From assembly GCA_021203305.1 (NCBI GenBank), contig JAJQBK010000021.1:1-41211 (forward strand): a DNA stretch of 41,211 bases, read 5' to 3'. Below are positions 23,013-31,641 of the stretch, in pieces; positions within the stretch are counted from its first letter, which is position 1; the number at the start of each line of letters is the position of its first letter. Under the pieces are notes generated by a model that saw only the letters and a list, made by a program, of their open reading frames with translations, did not search any database and was not told the origin of the DNA. The position numbers and the translations under genes are program-made. The stretch is from Lachnospiraceae bacterium (GTDB lineage: Bacteria; Bacillota; Clostridia; Lachnospirales; Lachnospiraceae).

Positions 23013-24383
23013 ATGGTGGAGTATCTGAAAATTGTCTATGTGCGGGGCAGGCAGGTGCTGGACAGTCGGGGAAATCCTGCGGTGGAGGCCGCGGTGACGG
23101 TGCGAAACTGTATTGACGGGGAGCTGACGGAGGGGCGGGCCATCGTACCGGCAGGGTCCGGCATCGGCGGGCGCGAGGCGGCTGAAATCCGGGACGGCGG
23201 CGACGCTTTTATGGAAACGGACGTGAAGACGGCGGCACGGAATATAGAGAAATATTTACAGGAGCCTCTGGCGGGAACCGAGGTGACCGACCAGCGCAGA
23301 ATTGATCACATTCTGAGGGAGACGGGCGGCAGAGAGAATAAAGAGGGGAATCTATCAGGGTCGGGAGCCAACGCCCTTCTGGCAGTGTCGCTGGCAAGCG
23401 CGGACGCGGCGGCCAAAGCCCTGCACGTGCCCCTGTACCGGTATCTGGGCGGCGTCCAGGGGCAGAAAATGCCCGTTCCCATGATGACTGTGATCGATGG
23501 AGGCGCCCACGCGGACAATTCGCTGGATGTTCAGGAATTTATGATCGTGCCTGTGGGGGCGGACAGCATGGCCCAGGGGATTGAGTGGTGTTGTGAGATT
23601 TACCGCACTTTGAAAAAAATCCTTTTCAACCGGGGGCTGGCCACCAGCGTGGGAGACGAGGGCGGCTTCGCGCCAAATCTTTCTACGGAAATAGAGGCGG
23701 TTAACTTTATGATGGAGGCCATCCACGCATCGGGGTTTGAACCGGGAAGGGATGTGTGCATCAGCCTGGATGTGGCCGCCGGAACCTGGCAGGAAAGAGG
23801 GGCCGCCGGTAACCGGGAAGGAAAAGAGGACGGCGCTCCATGGAAGGAGCGTGGAAACGGCGATTACTGCATGCCCAAGCAGAAGCGCTGCTATTCCTCC
23901 CGGGAGCTGATCCAGGAGTGGGAGGATCTGGTGGAAAGGTATCCTGTCTTTTCCCTGGAGGATCCGCTGGGGGCGCAGGATTGGGAGGGCTGGCTGGAGC
24001 TGACACAGCGGCTGGGAGACAGAACCCTTCTGGTGGGAGACGACCTGTTTGCGGATGCTCATTTGGCGGATGCTCCGGGTGAAAATGCCCGGGAGCGCCT
24101 GCAAAGGGGGATTCAGGAGGGTTGCGGCAACGCCATTCTGATCCAGCCCGGGAAAATTGGAACTCTGTCGGAGATCATGGAGCTGGCACAGCTGGCGAAG
24201 GAGCACGGCTACCGGGCCATCATATCCCACAGAAGAGGGGAGAGCGAGGACAGCTTCATCGCGGATCTGGCGGTGGCTTTGAACACCGGGCTGATCAAGA
24301 CCGGCGCGCCCAGCAGGGGAGAGCGGACAGCCAAGTACAATCAGCTGTTAAGAATTGAGGAGGAGCTGTACGGCCAAGTATAA
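23013..24383 (+). CDS. Divergent enolase paralogue lacking the catalytic lysine
   Basis: A 456-residue enolase superfamily protein; enolase normally dehydrates 2-phosphoglycerate. The fold is complete and many active-site residues remain: His166 in GGAHADNSLDVQEF, Glu216 in GDEGGFAPN, Asp253 in SLDVAAG, SLED, VGDDLF and Lys429 in LIKTG. However, the general base lysine (Lys345 of yeast enolase, in ILIKxNQIGT) is Gln378 here (ILIQPGKIGT), the PSGASTG loop is PAGSGIGGR, and SHRSGETED is SHRRGESED. An extra Gly/Glu/Lys-rich stretch lies near residues 260-280. It probably is not the housekeeping enolase. The last codons are a frameshifted ending before a duplicated enolase tail. Confidence 0.85.
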   Translation: MVEYLKIVYVRGRQVLDSRGNPAVEAAVTVRNCIDGELTEGRAIVPAGSGIGGREAAEIRDGGDAFMETDVKTAARNIEKYLQEPLAGTEVTDQRRIDHILRETGGRENKEGNLSGSGANALLAVSLASADAAAKALHVPLYRYLGGVQGQKMPVPMMTVIDGGAHADNSLDVQEFMIVPVGADSMAQGIEWCCEIYRTLKKILFNRGLATSVGDEGGFAPNLSTEIEAVNFMMEAIHASGFEPGRDVCISLDVAAGTWQERGAAGNREGKEDGAPWKERGNGDYCMPKQKRCYSSRELIQEWEDLVERYPVFSLEDPLGAQDWEGWLELTQRLGDRTLLVGDDLFADAHLADAPGENARERLQRGIQEGCGNAILIQPGKIGTLSEIMELAQLAKEHGYRAIISHRRGESEDSFIADLAVALNTGLIKTGAPSRGERTAKYNQLLRIEEELYGQV

Positions 24384-24438
24384 TCAGCTTTTGCGGATTG
24401 AGGAAGAGCTGTACGGGGGGCAGGGGAATATAGCCTGA
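24331..24438 (+). repeat. Tandem duplication of an enolase C-terminus
   Basis: Bases 24331-24373 and 24374-24416 are adjacent 43-base copies. Each encodes KYNQLLRIEEELYG in its own frame and the base differences between them are all synonymous. The second copy continues to GQGNIA and a stop at 24436-24438. Because 43 is not a multiple of three, the first copy runs into the second out of frame and stops after GQV. Confidence 0.8.
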
Positions 24439-24675
24439 GTACAGGATCGCTGATATATTTGGAAGCGGCTGATTTGCAGTCAACAGAAATGTATAAACAG
24501 TTTTCTGCAGGCGTGTTTGAAGATTCTGGTTATATATATTTCAGTTGGCATTGACTGGCAACATTTGGAAAACACATTGCGTGAAGTCTTAGATTTTGAT
24601 ATACTTACTGCATTGAAAAACAGGGCAACGACATTTCTTTGACAGTCCATCTATCATTATAGCGAGGTTTCCGCA

Positions 24676-26568
24676 ATGAAGAAATATTTATCAGACAGTA
24701 GGCACAGGGATACGCTTTTCTCCCTCCTCATCGTGGGGGCGGGAACCCTTGTGCTTGCTGTTTTTTTTGACGTCTGGTTTACCATCAATGACGACGTGAT
24801 GCTCCGGGACATTCTGTCCGGCGCCTACACCGGCACGCCCGATGGCCATTGTGTGCAGATGCTTTATCCGCTGGGGCTTATGATCAGCTTTCTGTACCGC
24901 CTTGTGCCGGCGCTTCCCTGGTTTGGGCTTTTTATGGGCTTCTGCCACATGCTTTGTGCGTTTCTGATTTTGAAGCGGCTGCTGGCGCAGACGGACAATC
25001 CGAAAATGAAGCTTCTGCTGGCGGTCCTGGGAGTTCTGGGGATAACAGCCGTTCTTCTGGAGAAATTTATCTATATTCAGTATACTGTGACAAGCGGTCT
25101 TCTGGCGGGGACGGCTATTTTCTGGTTTGTCACAACGCCGGACAGGTGCTCCCTGCGGGATTTTAATAAACAGAATATTGTCAGCGTGGTTCTCTTCATT
25201 GTCGGCTTCTGGATGAGGTGGGAGATGGTGCTTTCCCTGTGCCCGCTGGTGGCGGCTGCGGGGATTTATAAGTGGAGCGCCGGGACAAAACAGGTTGGCC
25301 TGAGGTTTTTCTGCAGGGAAAATTATCGCAAATATCTGCTCACCGTCCTCGCGGTTGCGCTCGGCGTGGGATTGAGTCTTCTTTGCGACAGGGTGGCATA
25401 CGGCAGCGAAGAGTGGCGGGTATATCGTATCTTTGACGATATCCGGACGGAGCTTTATGATTTTCGCGGCAGGGCTCCGGAATATGAGGGAAATGAGGAA
25501 TTTTACGCCGGAATCGGCCTGTCTGAGGAAGAGGTAGAGCTTTTAGTCAACTATAATTACGCTCTGAGCGAGGAAATGAACACGGAGCTTGTGCAGGAGA
25601 TCATGGACTATGAGCTTGAGGAAAAGGGAGTCGGTTATTTCCGGTACAGCCTGTCGGACGGCTTCGCGTACTATCGTTGGCAGATGATTCACCTGGTCGA
25701 CCGCCCGTGGATGGTGGTGGTCGTGGCGGGCTATGCCCTTGTGCTGGCGGTGGGACTTTTAAACGGGCATTTTTCGGTGATCTGGCAGCTGTTTTTGCTG
25801 GGCGTCACGCGCACTTTCAGCTGGATGTATATTTTTCTGAGAGGACGGTTATACGACCGGGTCAATCACCCTCTGTATCTGGGAGAGATTTTGATTCTGA
25901 TGGCCATGCTGCTGATGGAGTTTAAGCAGCTGTATTCTGAAAAGAGAGTTCCCGGTCAGACAAAACAGACGGCAGCGCAGCAGGGCCTGAGCGGAAAAGG
26001 AACTGAAACTGCCGGAAAAAGAGGCGGTGCGGCCATAGGAAAAGCTGTAACAGTATGGGAAAAGCTCCGGACAGCCCTTGGAGCAGTAGCAGTGCTTGTT
26101 TTCGGCGCGATCTTTGGTGTGTATACAGTGATCATCGTTCAGGACGCCCTGGAGGAAAAGGCTTCCATGGAGGAGGAGTATGCCGTTTATTATAAGACCC
26201 TGCAGGATTACTGCGCCGCACATCCGAACCAGTATTTCCTGATCGACGTGTACAGCTATACCACCACCTTTGAACCGGTATTTCTGGGGGAGGACAGCCT
26301 CTACCGCAATTATGATATCTGCGGCGGCTGGGCGGCGAAGAGCCCGGTGTACGCTGAGAAGCTGGCTTATTTCGGTATTACGGACCTGATCCGGGATCTG
26401 GCGCAGCGGGAGGATGTCCTTTTCATCAGCAGGGATGACAGGGATGTGGACTGGCTGGAGGCTTATTACGCGGTGAAAGGGTACGACGTGGAGGTGACCG
26501 CGGCTGACCACATAGACACGGGAGAAGACGAGGGGTATACGGTGTATGTGGTGTCACTGGCTGGATAA
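24676..26568 (+). CDS. Large multi-span membrane protein, GT-C-like
   Basis: A 630-residue protein with about ten to twelve hydrophobic segments in two blocks (residues about 15-270 and 345-425, plus one near 480) and a C-terminal extracytoplasmic domain of roughly 130 residues. The first loop has FTINDDVMLRDILSGAYTGTPDGHCVQMLYPLG; an acidic pair in the first loop after span 1 is what GT-C glycosyltransferases use for catalysis. A basic linker rich in Gln/Lys/Gly lies near 430-465. I do not recognise a named family. Its neighbours give no pathway. It stops three bases before a MITE-like element. Confidence 0.8.
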   Translation: MKKYLSDSRHRDTLFSLLIVGAGTLVLAVFFDVWFTINDDVMLRDILSGAYTGTPDGHCVQMLYPLGLMISFLYRLVPALPWFGLFMGFCHMLCAFLILKRLLAQTDNPKMKLLLAVLGVLGITAVLLEKFIYIQYTVTSGLLAGTAIFWFVTTPDRCSLRDFNKQNIVSVVLFIVGFWMRWEMVLSLCPLVAAAGIYKWSAGTKQVGLRFFCRENYRKYLLTVLAVALGVGLSLLCDRVAYGSEEWRVYRIFDDIRTELYDFRGRAPEYEGNEEFYAGIGLSEEEVELLVNYNYALSEEMNTELVQEIMDYELEEKGVGYFRYSLSDGFAYYRWQMIHLVDRPWMVVVVAGYALVLAVGLLNGHFSVIWQLFLLGVTRTFSWMYIFLRGRLYDRVNHPLYLGEILILMAMLLMEFKQLYSEKRVPGQTKQTAAQQGLSGKGTETAGKRGGAAIGKAVTVWEKLRTALGAVAVLVFGAIFGVYTVIIVQDALEEKASMEEEYAVYYKTLQDYCAAHPNQYFLIDVYSYTTTFEPVFLGEDSLYRNYDICGGWAAKSPVYAEKLAYFGITDLIRDLAQREDVLFISRDDRDVDWLEAYYAVKGYDVEVTAADHIDTGEDEGYTVYVVSLAG

Positions 26569-26570
26569 TT

Positions 26571-26699
26571 TTTCGTTAGGTGTTAGTCCGTATTTGGGTC
26601 GGTGACTCAAATACGGCTTTCAAGAAGCCCTATATTGCAGGGCAGAAATATATGGTTCTGACCTATAACGACCCATTTGCGGACTAACACCTTTCGTTA
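26571..26699. mobile_element. MITE-like element, 113 bp, with 8-bp target duplication
   Basis: The element spans 26579-26691. Its terminal inverted repeats begin GGTGTTAGTCCG (12 bp perfect) and continue imperfectly to about 25 bp. Both ends are flanked by an identical TTTCGTTA (26571-26578 and 26692-26699), a textbook 8-bp target-site duplication. The interior folds into small hairpins: GTATTTG.GTC with GAC.CAAATAC, GGCTT/AAGCC and GCCCT/AGGGC. There is no reading frame. It inserted just behind the stop codon of the large membrane protein. Confidence 0.8.
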
Positions 26700-26750
26700 A
26701 AATATAGTGAACGGCAGATTATTCTGCCGGTTGCCATATTACTATATTTT
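26699..26750. terminator. Nested hairpin right of the MITE
   Basis: AAAATATAGT (26699-26708) pairs with ACTATATTTT (26741-26750) around an inner stem CGGCAGA/TCTGCCG. It may be the original terminator of the membrane protein gene, displaced by the MITE. Bidirectional by symmetry. Confidence 0.5.
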
Positions 26751-26774
26751 GTTGGTCTCTCATCAGATATGTGC

Positions 26775-26803
26775 TTGCATTTTGCCTTGGATTATAGTAT
26801 GAT
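26775..26803 (+). promoter_or_regulatory. Promoter of the aminotransferase gene
   Basis: TTGCAT (26775-26780), 17-bp spacer, TATGAT (26798-26803), about 76 bases before the start codon. Confidence 0.65.
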
Positions 26804-26879
26804 ACTTTCGTTTGGGATTGTATACAAATATACATTGATACAAACCGGATGATTTCAGCGGAAGGGATGGAACACAAAA

Positions 26880-28079
26880 ATGGCATTGACTTTATCAACG
26901 AAGGCGGAGGCAGTGAAGCCCTCCAGTACTCTGGCAATCACCGCGAAGGCGAAGGAAATGCGCGCCAGCGGCATCGACGTTGTGGGCTTTGGCGCGGGAG
27001 AGCCGGATTTCAATACTCCTCAGAATATCTGTGACGCGGCCGTCAGGGCCATAGAAGCAGGCTTTACCAAATATACGCCCGCTTCCGGCACCAATGAGCT
27101 GAAGGCGGCAATTTCCAGGAAGTTTAAGGAATTCAACGGCCTGGACTACGCACCGAACCAGATCGTGGTCAGCAACGGCGGCAAGCACTCCCTGACCAAT
27201 ATTTTTATGGCAATTCTCAATCCCGGCGATGAGGTGATCATTCCGGCGCCCTACTGGCTCAGCTATCCGGAGATGGTCAAGATGGCGGATGGCGTGCCGG
27301 TGATCGTGTATGCTACGAAGGAGACTCATTACAAGGTAACCGCGGAGCAGATTGAGGCGGCCTGCACGGAGAAGACCAAGGCTGTGATCATCAACAGCCC
27401 CAGCAACCCCACCGGCATGATTTACAGCCGACAGGAGCTTTCGGCCATCGCGGACGTGGCTGTCCGGAAGGATATTTATGTGGTATCCGATGAGATGTAT
27501 GAGAATCTGGTCTATGATGGTGAGGAGCAGGTCAGTATCGCCTCCCTGGGGCCGGAAATCTATGAGCGCACCATCACCTGCTCCGGCTTTTCCAAGGGCT
27601 ATGCCATGACTGGCTGGCGGCTGGGCTACACAGGTTCCTCAAAGGACATCGCGAAGCTGATGGGAGCTATTCAGTCCCACGCCACCTCCAATCCCAACTC
27701 CATTGCCCAGAAGGCGGCGGAGGAGGCTTTAAACGGCCCTCAGGATTCGGTGGAAATGATGCGCCAGAAGTTTGACGAGCGCCGCAAATACATGTACAAT
27801 AGAGTGAAGGATTTCCCCCATGTGGATGTGGTGGAGCCGAAGGGCGCGTTCTATGTGTTTGTGGATCTGACGGACGCCCTGACAAAGACCTATCATGGCC
27901 ATCCGCTGTACGACGGGGCGGAGGTTGCCCGGTTCCTGATTGAGGACTACGCGGTGGCGGTGATTCCCTGCGGCGACTTTGGCTTCCCCAACAATATCCG
28001 CCTGTCCTACGCCATCAGCAACGAGGACATAGCCAAGGGGCTGGACCGGATTGAGAGCTTTCTGAAGGAATTGAAATAA
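26880..28079 (+). CDS. Pyridoxal phosphate aspartate aminotransferase (class I)
   Basis: A 399-residue fold-type I aminotransferase, probably aspartate:2-oxoglutarate. GAGEPDFNTP near residue 40, the ASGTNELKAAI region, SPSNPTGMIYS, VVSDEMYENLVYDG and the PLP lysine in SGFSKGYAMTGWRLGY are all characteristic of the 1-gamma/1-beta subgroup (AspB-like). The C-terminus has NNIRLSYAISNEDI with the substrate-carboxylate arginine. GGAAGGGA precedes the ATG. It has its own promoter; together with asnB upstream it could supply aspartate for asparagine, though they are not in one operon. Confidence 0.93.
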   Translation: MALTLSTKAEAVKPSSTLAITAKAKEMRASGIDVVGFGAGEPDFNTPQNICDAAVRAIEAGFTKYTPASGTNELKAAISRKFKEFNGLDYAPNQIVVSNGGKHSLTNIFMAILNPGDEVIIPAPYWLSYPEMVKMADGVPVIVYATKETHYKVTAEQIEAACTEKTKAVIINSPSNPTGMIYSRQELSAIADVAVRKDIYVVSDEMYENLVYDGEEQVSIASLGPEIYERTITCSGFSKGYAMTGWRLGYTGSSKDIAKLMGAIQSHATSNPNSIAQKAAEEALNGPQDSVEMMRQKFDERRKYMYNRVKDFPHVDVVEPKGAFYVFVDLTDALTKTYHGHPLYDGAEVARFLIEDYAVAVIPCGDFGFPNNIRLSYAISNEDIAKGLDRIESFLKELK

Positions 28080-28176
28080 TTTCACGGCTGACATATCCGT
28101 TATCCGGGGAAATGAAAAGCGCTTCAATGGAACCGAACAGGGTTGGAAGCATTTTATAAGGAATGAAAAAATTACC

Positions 28177-28719
28177 ATGGAAGAATTAAAACGGGTGAAA
28201 AGAGAGGTGGTCCACAGGGGCGTCACCATTGACTACTGTGAGGACACCATGGAGTTGCCCAACGGCCGGACGGTGATCTGGGATCACATCGACCACAAGG
28301 GAGCGGCGGCGGTGGTGCCGGTGTTACCGGACGGGCGCATCGTGCTGGTGCGCCAGTACCGCAACTCCGTGGACCGGTTTACCTGGGAGATTCCCGCGGG
28401 AGGGCTGAACAGCAGGCAGGAGCCGATGATCGAGGCGGCCCGCCGGGAGCTTATGGAGGAAACGGGCTACACAACGAAAAAGCCGCTGGAATTTCTGATT
28501 TCCCTGCACTCCGCGGCGGCCTACTGCAATGAGAGGATCGACGTCTTTGTGGCGGATGAGCTGGAGAGCGGCGAGAGGCATCTGGACGAGGATGAGTTTA
28601 TCGATGTGAGGGCTTTTGCCGTGGGGGAGATTCAGGAGATGATTTTCGCGGGGAAGCTGCAGGATTCCAAGACTGTGGCGGCGGTAATGTCGTACGCGTG
28701 CAGGAGGGGGCTGCGGTAG
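28177..28719 (+). CDS. NUDIX hydrolase, ADP-ribose pyrophosphatase type
   Basis: A 180-residue protein with an exact Nudix box: GGLNSRQEPMIEAARRELME followed by ETGY (G-x5-E-x7-RE-x2-EE-x-G). The flanks (VLVRQYRNSVDRFTWEIPAG before, and the SPG-like FLISLHSAAAYCNERI after) fit the NudF/ADP-ribose pyrophosphatase subgroup, which hydrolyses ADP-ribose to AMP and ribose-5-phosphate. No strong ribosome binding site is seen near the ATG (AAGGAA lies about 13 bases away). It follows the aminotransferase by 97 bases. Confidence 0.9.
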   Translation: MEELKRVKREVVHRGVTIDYCEDTMELPNGRTVIWDHIDHKGAAAVVPVLPDGRIVLVRQYRNSVDRFTWEIPAGGLNSRQEPMIEAARRELMEETGYTTKKPLEFLISLHSAAAYCNERIDVFVADELESGERHLDEDEFIDVRAFAVGEIQEMIFAGKLQDSKTVAAVMSYACRRGLR

Positions 28720-28820
28720 TCAGCACAGAAATCGCTCAGCAGTTTATATATTTTCTCACTCTGTCTTGCAGAAATCGCATCAAGCCAGAATTATATTACG
28801 TTGCAGAAAGAAGAGATGTC

Positions 28821-29648
28821 ATGCCCACCACATACACCCACTATAAATTCGGCACAGAGGTCATCAAGGCTTTGCCTGAACCCATCAAGGCAAGGGCGGA
28901 GCAGTACCGGGAGCTTTACGATATCGGCCAGCACGGGCCGGATATTTTATTTTATTATAAGGCGCTGATTAAGAATCCGGTGGCTTCCCAGGGCGGCAGT
29001 CTGCATCGGCAGAACGCGGATGTATTTTTTTCGCGTGCGGCAGAGATAATAAGGAGGGAAGAGAATCAGGACGCGGCGAGGGCTTATCTGTACGGCTTTG
29101 TCTGTCATTTTGTGCTGGACAGCGAGTGTCATCCGTATGTGGAGAAAATGATCCATGAAAGCGGCATTGGGCACAATGAGATTGAGATGGAGCTGGACAG
29201 GTATCTGCTTTCCGGGGACGGCTTTGACCCTGTCAGCCATGTGCAGACCTCCCATGTGCACCCTTCGGAGGAAAACGCCCGGGTGATCGCGCCGTTTTTT
29301 AATGATCTGTCCGTGGAGACGGTGCACAAGGCCCTGCGCTCCATGATTTTTTACCACAATCTGTTCCGCGCGCCGGGGAAGGGGAAGCGGACGGCTTTGT
29401 TTTCAGCTATGAGGCTGGTGGGAAAATATGAGGCCCTGCATGGAATCGTCATGAGCCTGACGCCCAATCCGGCCTGTAAGGAATATTGCCTTATATTAAA
29501 GAAGAAATATGATCAGGCTGTGCCTCTGGCGGCGGAGCTGATCACTGAGCTGGAGAGGGTGATAAACGAGGGCGGAGAACTGTCGGAGAGATTTCGCCGG
29601 GATTTCGAGGCGGGGGAAAACTGGGAGAGCCTGAGGCTGAAATTATGA
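28821..29648 (+). CDS. Zinc-dependent phospholipase C family protein
   Basis: A 275-residue protein. The start at 28821 (MPTTYTHYKFG) is chosen because family members begin with this motif and AGAAAGAAGAG precedes it; a longer frame overlaps the NUDIX gene. Metal-binding positions are visible: THYKFG, DIGQHGPDILFYY, LYGFVCHFVLDSECHPYVE and HNEIEMELDRYLL. The family is related to zinc-dependent phospholipase C/S1-P1 nuclease folds but lacks a signal peptide here, so it acts in the cytoplasm; the substrate is unknown. Common and uncharacterised in Lachnospiraceae. Confidence 0.85.
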   Translation: MPTTYTHYKFGTEVIKALPEPIKARAEQYRELYDIGQHGPDILFYYKALIKNPVASQGGSLHRQNADVFFSRAAEIIRREENQDAARAYLYGFVCHFVLDSECHPYVEKMIHESGIGHNEIEMELDRYLLSGDGFDPVSHVQTSHVHPSEENARVIAPFFNDLSVETVHKALRSMIFYHNLFRAPGKGKRTALFSAMRLVGKYEALHGIVMSLTPNPACKEYCLILKKKYDQAVPLAAELITELERVINEGGELSERFRRDFEAGENWESLRLKL

Positions 29649-29680
29649 GGCAGGGCAGGACTGGAGCAATCTGACCTGAC

Positions 29681-30970
29681 ATGTCAGAAAAAAATATGAG
29701 CGATATAGAAAGAGAGATTCATCCGATGAAATTTCAACTGACTTCACTGGAAAAAAAGTGGGTACTCTACGATGTGGGCAATTCCGCCTTCACCATGCTG
29801 GTGGCGACGATATTGCCCATCTATTTTAACGCCCTGGCGGGGAACGCGGGCATTTCCGACGTCAATTATCTGGCCTACTGGGGCTACGCTACCTCCATCT
29901 GCACCCTTCTGGTGGCCATTCTCGGCCCCACCCTGGGCGCCGTGGCGGATATGAAGAATTTTAAGAAGAGAATTTTTGTCCTGACCATGGCGGTGGGTGT
30001 GGTCGGCTGCGTGGCGCTGGGCTTTCTGTCCTCCTGGCTGTGGTTTCTGGGGGTATTCATTCTGGCAAAAACCGGATATTCAGCAAGTCTTGTGTTTTAT
30101 GACGCCATGCTGACCGACGTGACGGAGCCGGACCGCATGGACCGGGTTTCCTCCTCCGGCTACGCCTGGGGCTATATCGGCAGCTGTATCCCCTTTGTGG
30201 CATGCCTGGGCGTGGTGCTGGGCGCCGGAACGCTGGGGCTGACCACGCAGACGGCCATGATTATTGCCTTTCTCATCACAGCGCTCTGGTGGCTGTGCTC
30301 CTCCATCCCGCTGCTCACCTCCTATCGGCAGACCTATTATTCCGAGATCGGAAAGCATCCGGTCAGCGACAGCTTAAAACGGCTGGGCCATACTTTCCGG
30401 GAGCTTGCGCAGGACAAAAAAATCCTGGTCTTTCTGATCGCCTTTTTCTTTTACATCGATGGCGTTTACACAGTCATCGACATGGCTACCGCCTACGGGG
30501 AGGCGCTGGGGCTTGACACCACCGGGCTTTTGCTGGCGCTACTGGTGACCCAGATCGTGGCCTTTCCCTCGGTGCTCATCTTTGGCCGCCTGGTCAAGAG
30601 GATAACGCCGGAGAAAATTATCACGATCTGCATCTGCACCTATCTGTTTATTTCCATTTACGCGTATTTTCTGGATTCCCAGTTCGATTTCTGGGTTCTG
30701 GCCGTGATGGTGGGGATGTTTCAGGGCACCATCCAGGCCTTGTCCCGCTCCTATTTTGCCAAAATCATACCCGCCCAGAAGTCCGGCGAGTACTTCGGCA
30801 TCTATGATATCTGCGGCAAGGGCGCGTCCATCGTGGGCACCGCACTGGTGTCCTTCATCAGCCAGCTTTCCGGCAGCGTGAATCTGGGTGTCAGCGCCCT
30901 GTCCATCATGTTTGTAATCGGCCTTGTGATGTTCCGCATGGCGGTCAGGGTGAACAGGGAGACGGCGTAA
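29681..30970 (+). CDS. MFS transporter, UMF1/Atg22-like
   Basis: A 429-residue permease with twelve predicted spans. The start of the membrane domain, LEKKWVLYDVGNSAFTMLVATILPIYFNAL, and GYAWGYIGSCIPFV are typical of the UMF1 family (bacterial relatives of fungal Atg22 vacuolar effluxers), thought to export amino acids or peptides. FFFYIDGVYTVIDMATAYG and MFQGTIQALSRSYFAKIIP also fit. The start at 29681 has a poor ribosome binding site; the internal ATG 15 codons later is an alternative. It follows the phospholipase-like gene by 32 bases, probably in one transcript. Confidence 0.88.
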   Translation: MSEKNMSDIEREIHPMKFQLTSLEKKWVLYDVGNSAFTMLVATILPIYFNALAGNAGISDVNYLAYWGYATSICTLLVAILGPTLGAVADMKNFKKRIFVLTMAVGVVGCVALGFLSSWLWFLGVFILAKTGYSASLVFYDAMLTDVTEPDRMDRVSSSGYAWGYIGSCIPFVACLGVVLGAGTLGLTTQTAMIIAFLITALWWLCSSIPLLTSYRQTYYSEIGKHPVSDSLKRLGHTFRELAQDKKILVFLIAFFFYIDGVYTVIDMATAYGEALGLDTTGLLLALLVTQIVAFPSVLIFGRLVKRITPEKIITICICTYLFISIYAYFLDSQFDFWVLAVMVGMFQGTIQALSRSYFAKIIPAQKSGEYFGIYDICGKGASIVGTALVSFISQLSGSVNLGVSALSIMFVIGLVMFRMAVRVNRETA

Positions 30971-30994
30971 TCAGCAGGACCTAACAGGGATAAG

Positions 30995-31038
30995 GCATGA
31001 TCAGTCAGGCCGAAAACAGCGCGTCATTGATGAAGCAC
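30995..31038 (+). repeat. Dispersed repeat, copy 1
   Basis: A 44-base segment (GCATGATCAGTCAGG ... TGAAGCAC) that recurs with a few changes at 35235-35279 and, in part, at 36606-36642. In the other two copies it is the 3' flank of fragments of an AAA-ATPase/PD-(D/E)XK gene, the TGA being the stop codon after a VI(E/G)KA ending. Here only the flank survives, between the MFS gene and loaP. Confidence 0.7.
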
Positions 31039-31063
31039 GTCCAACGGAAGGGAAAATGAATTT

Positions 31064-31576
31064 ATGTGGTACGTCATGCAGGTACGCACCGGCACAGAGG
31101 AGAATATCAGACTGCAGTGCGGCAAAATGTTGTCTGGCAGCGCGCTGTCGAGGTGCTTTATCCCTTATTATGAGGAAAAGAAAAAGAGACAGGGAAGCTG
31201 GAAAACGGAACAGAAAATCCTCTTCCCCGGATATGTATTCCTGGATACGGAGGACATCTGCCAGGTCGCCATTGCCATGAAAAGCGTCGTCGGCCTGACC
31301 AGGGTGCTGGGGCTGAACGGGGAGGGAGCCATCCCTCTGACGGAGGCGGAAGAGGAGTTCCTGAGGCAGTTTGGCGGCGAGGATCAGATTGTGAGAATGT
31401 CCGAGGGCGTCATCGAAGGAGACCGTGTGATGATTTACAGCGGCCCGTTAAAGGGAAAGGAAGCCCTGATCAAAAGGATCGACAGACACAAGAGGAAGGC
31501 CTATCTGGAAATGGTGATGTTTGGAGAGGCGCAGAAGGTGGAAGTGGGGCTGGAGATTGTGATGAAGAGGGTATGA
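31064..31576 (+). CDS. loaP: LoaP-type NusG paralogue (transcription antiterminator)
   Basis: A 170-residue specialised NusG. The N-terminal NGN domain starts MWYVMQVRTGTEENIRLQC and contains LFPGYVFLDTED, and the C-terminal KOW domain has EGDRVMIYSGPLKGKEALIKRIDRHKRKAYLEM. LoaP proteins bind RNA hairpins in the leader of long biosynthetic or polysaccharide operons and prevent termination there. GGAAGGGA precedes the start by about 11 bases. The expected target, a polysaccharide operon headed by a mannose-1-phosphate guanylyltransferase gene, starts 9.6 kb downstream; loaP normally sits next to such operons. Confidence 0.88.
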   Translation: MWYVMQVRTGTEENIRLQCGKMLSGSALSRCFIPYYEEKKKRQGSWKTEQKILFPGYVFLDTEDICQVAIAMKSVVGLTRVLGLNGEGAIPLTEAEEEFLRQFGGEDQIVRMSEGVIEGDRVMIYSGPLKGKEALIKRIDRHKRKAYLEMVMFGEAQKVEVGLEIVMKRV

Positions 31577-31641
31577 CAGGAGCGGAAACCTGTCTGCCGG
31601 AACCAAAGTCCCAACAGTGATTGCCGCTCTATATTTACTGT

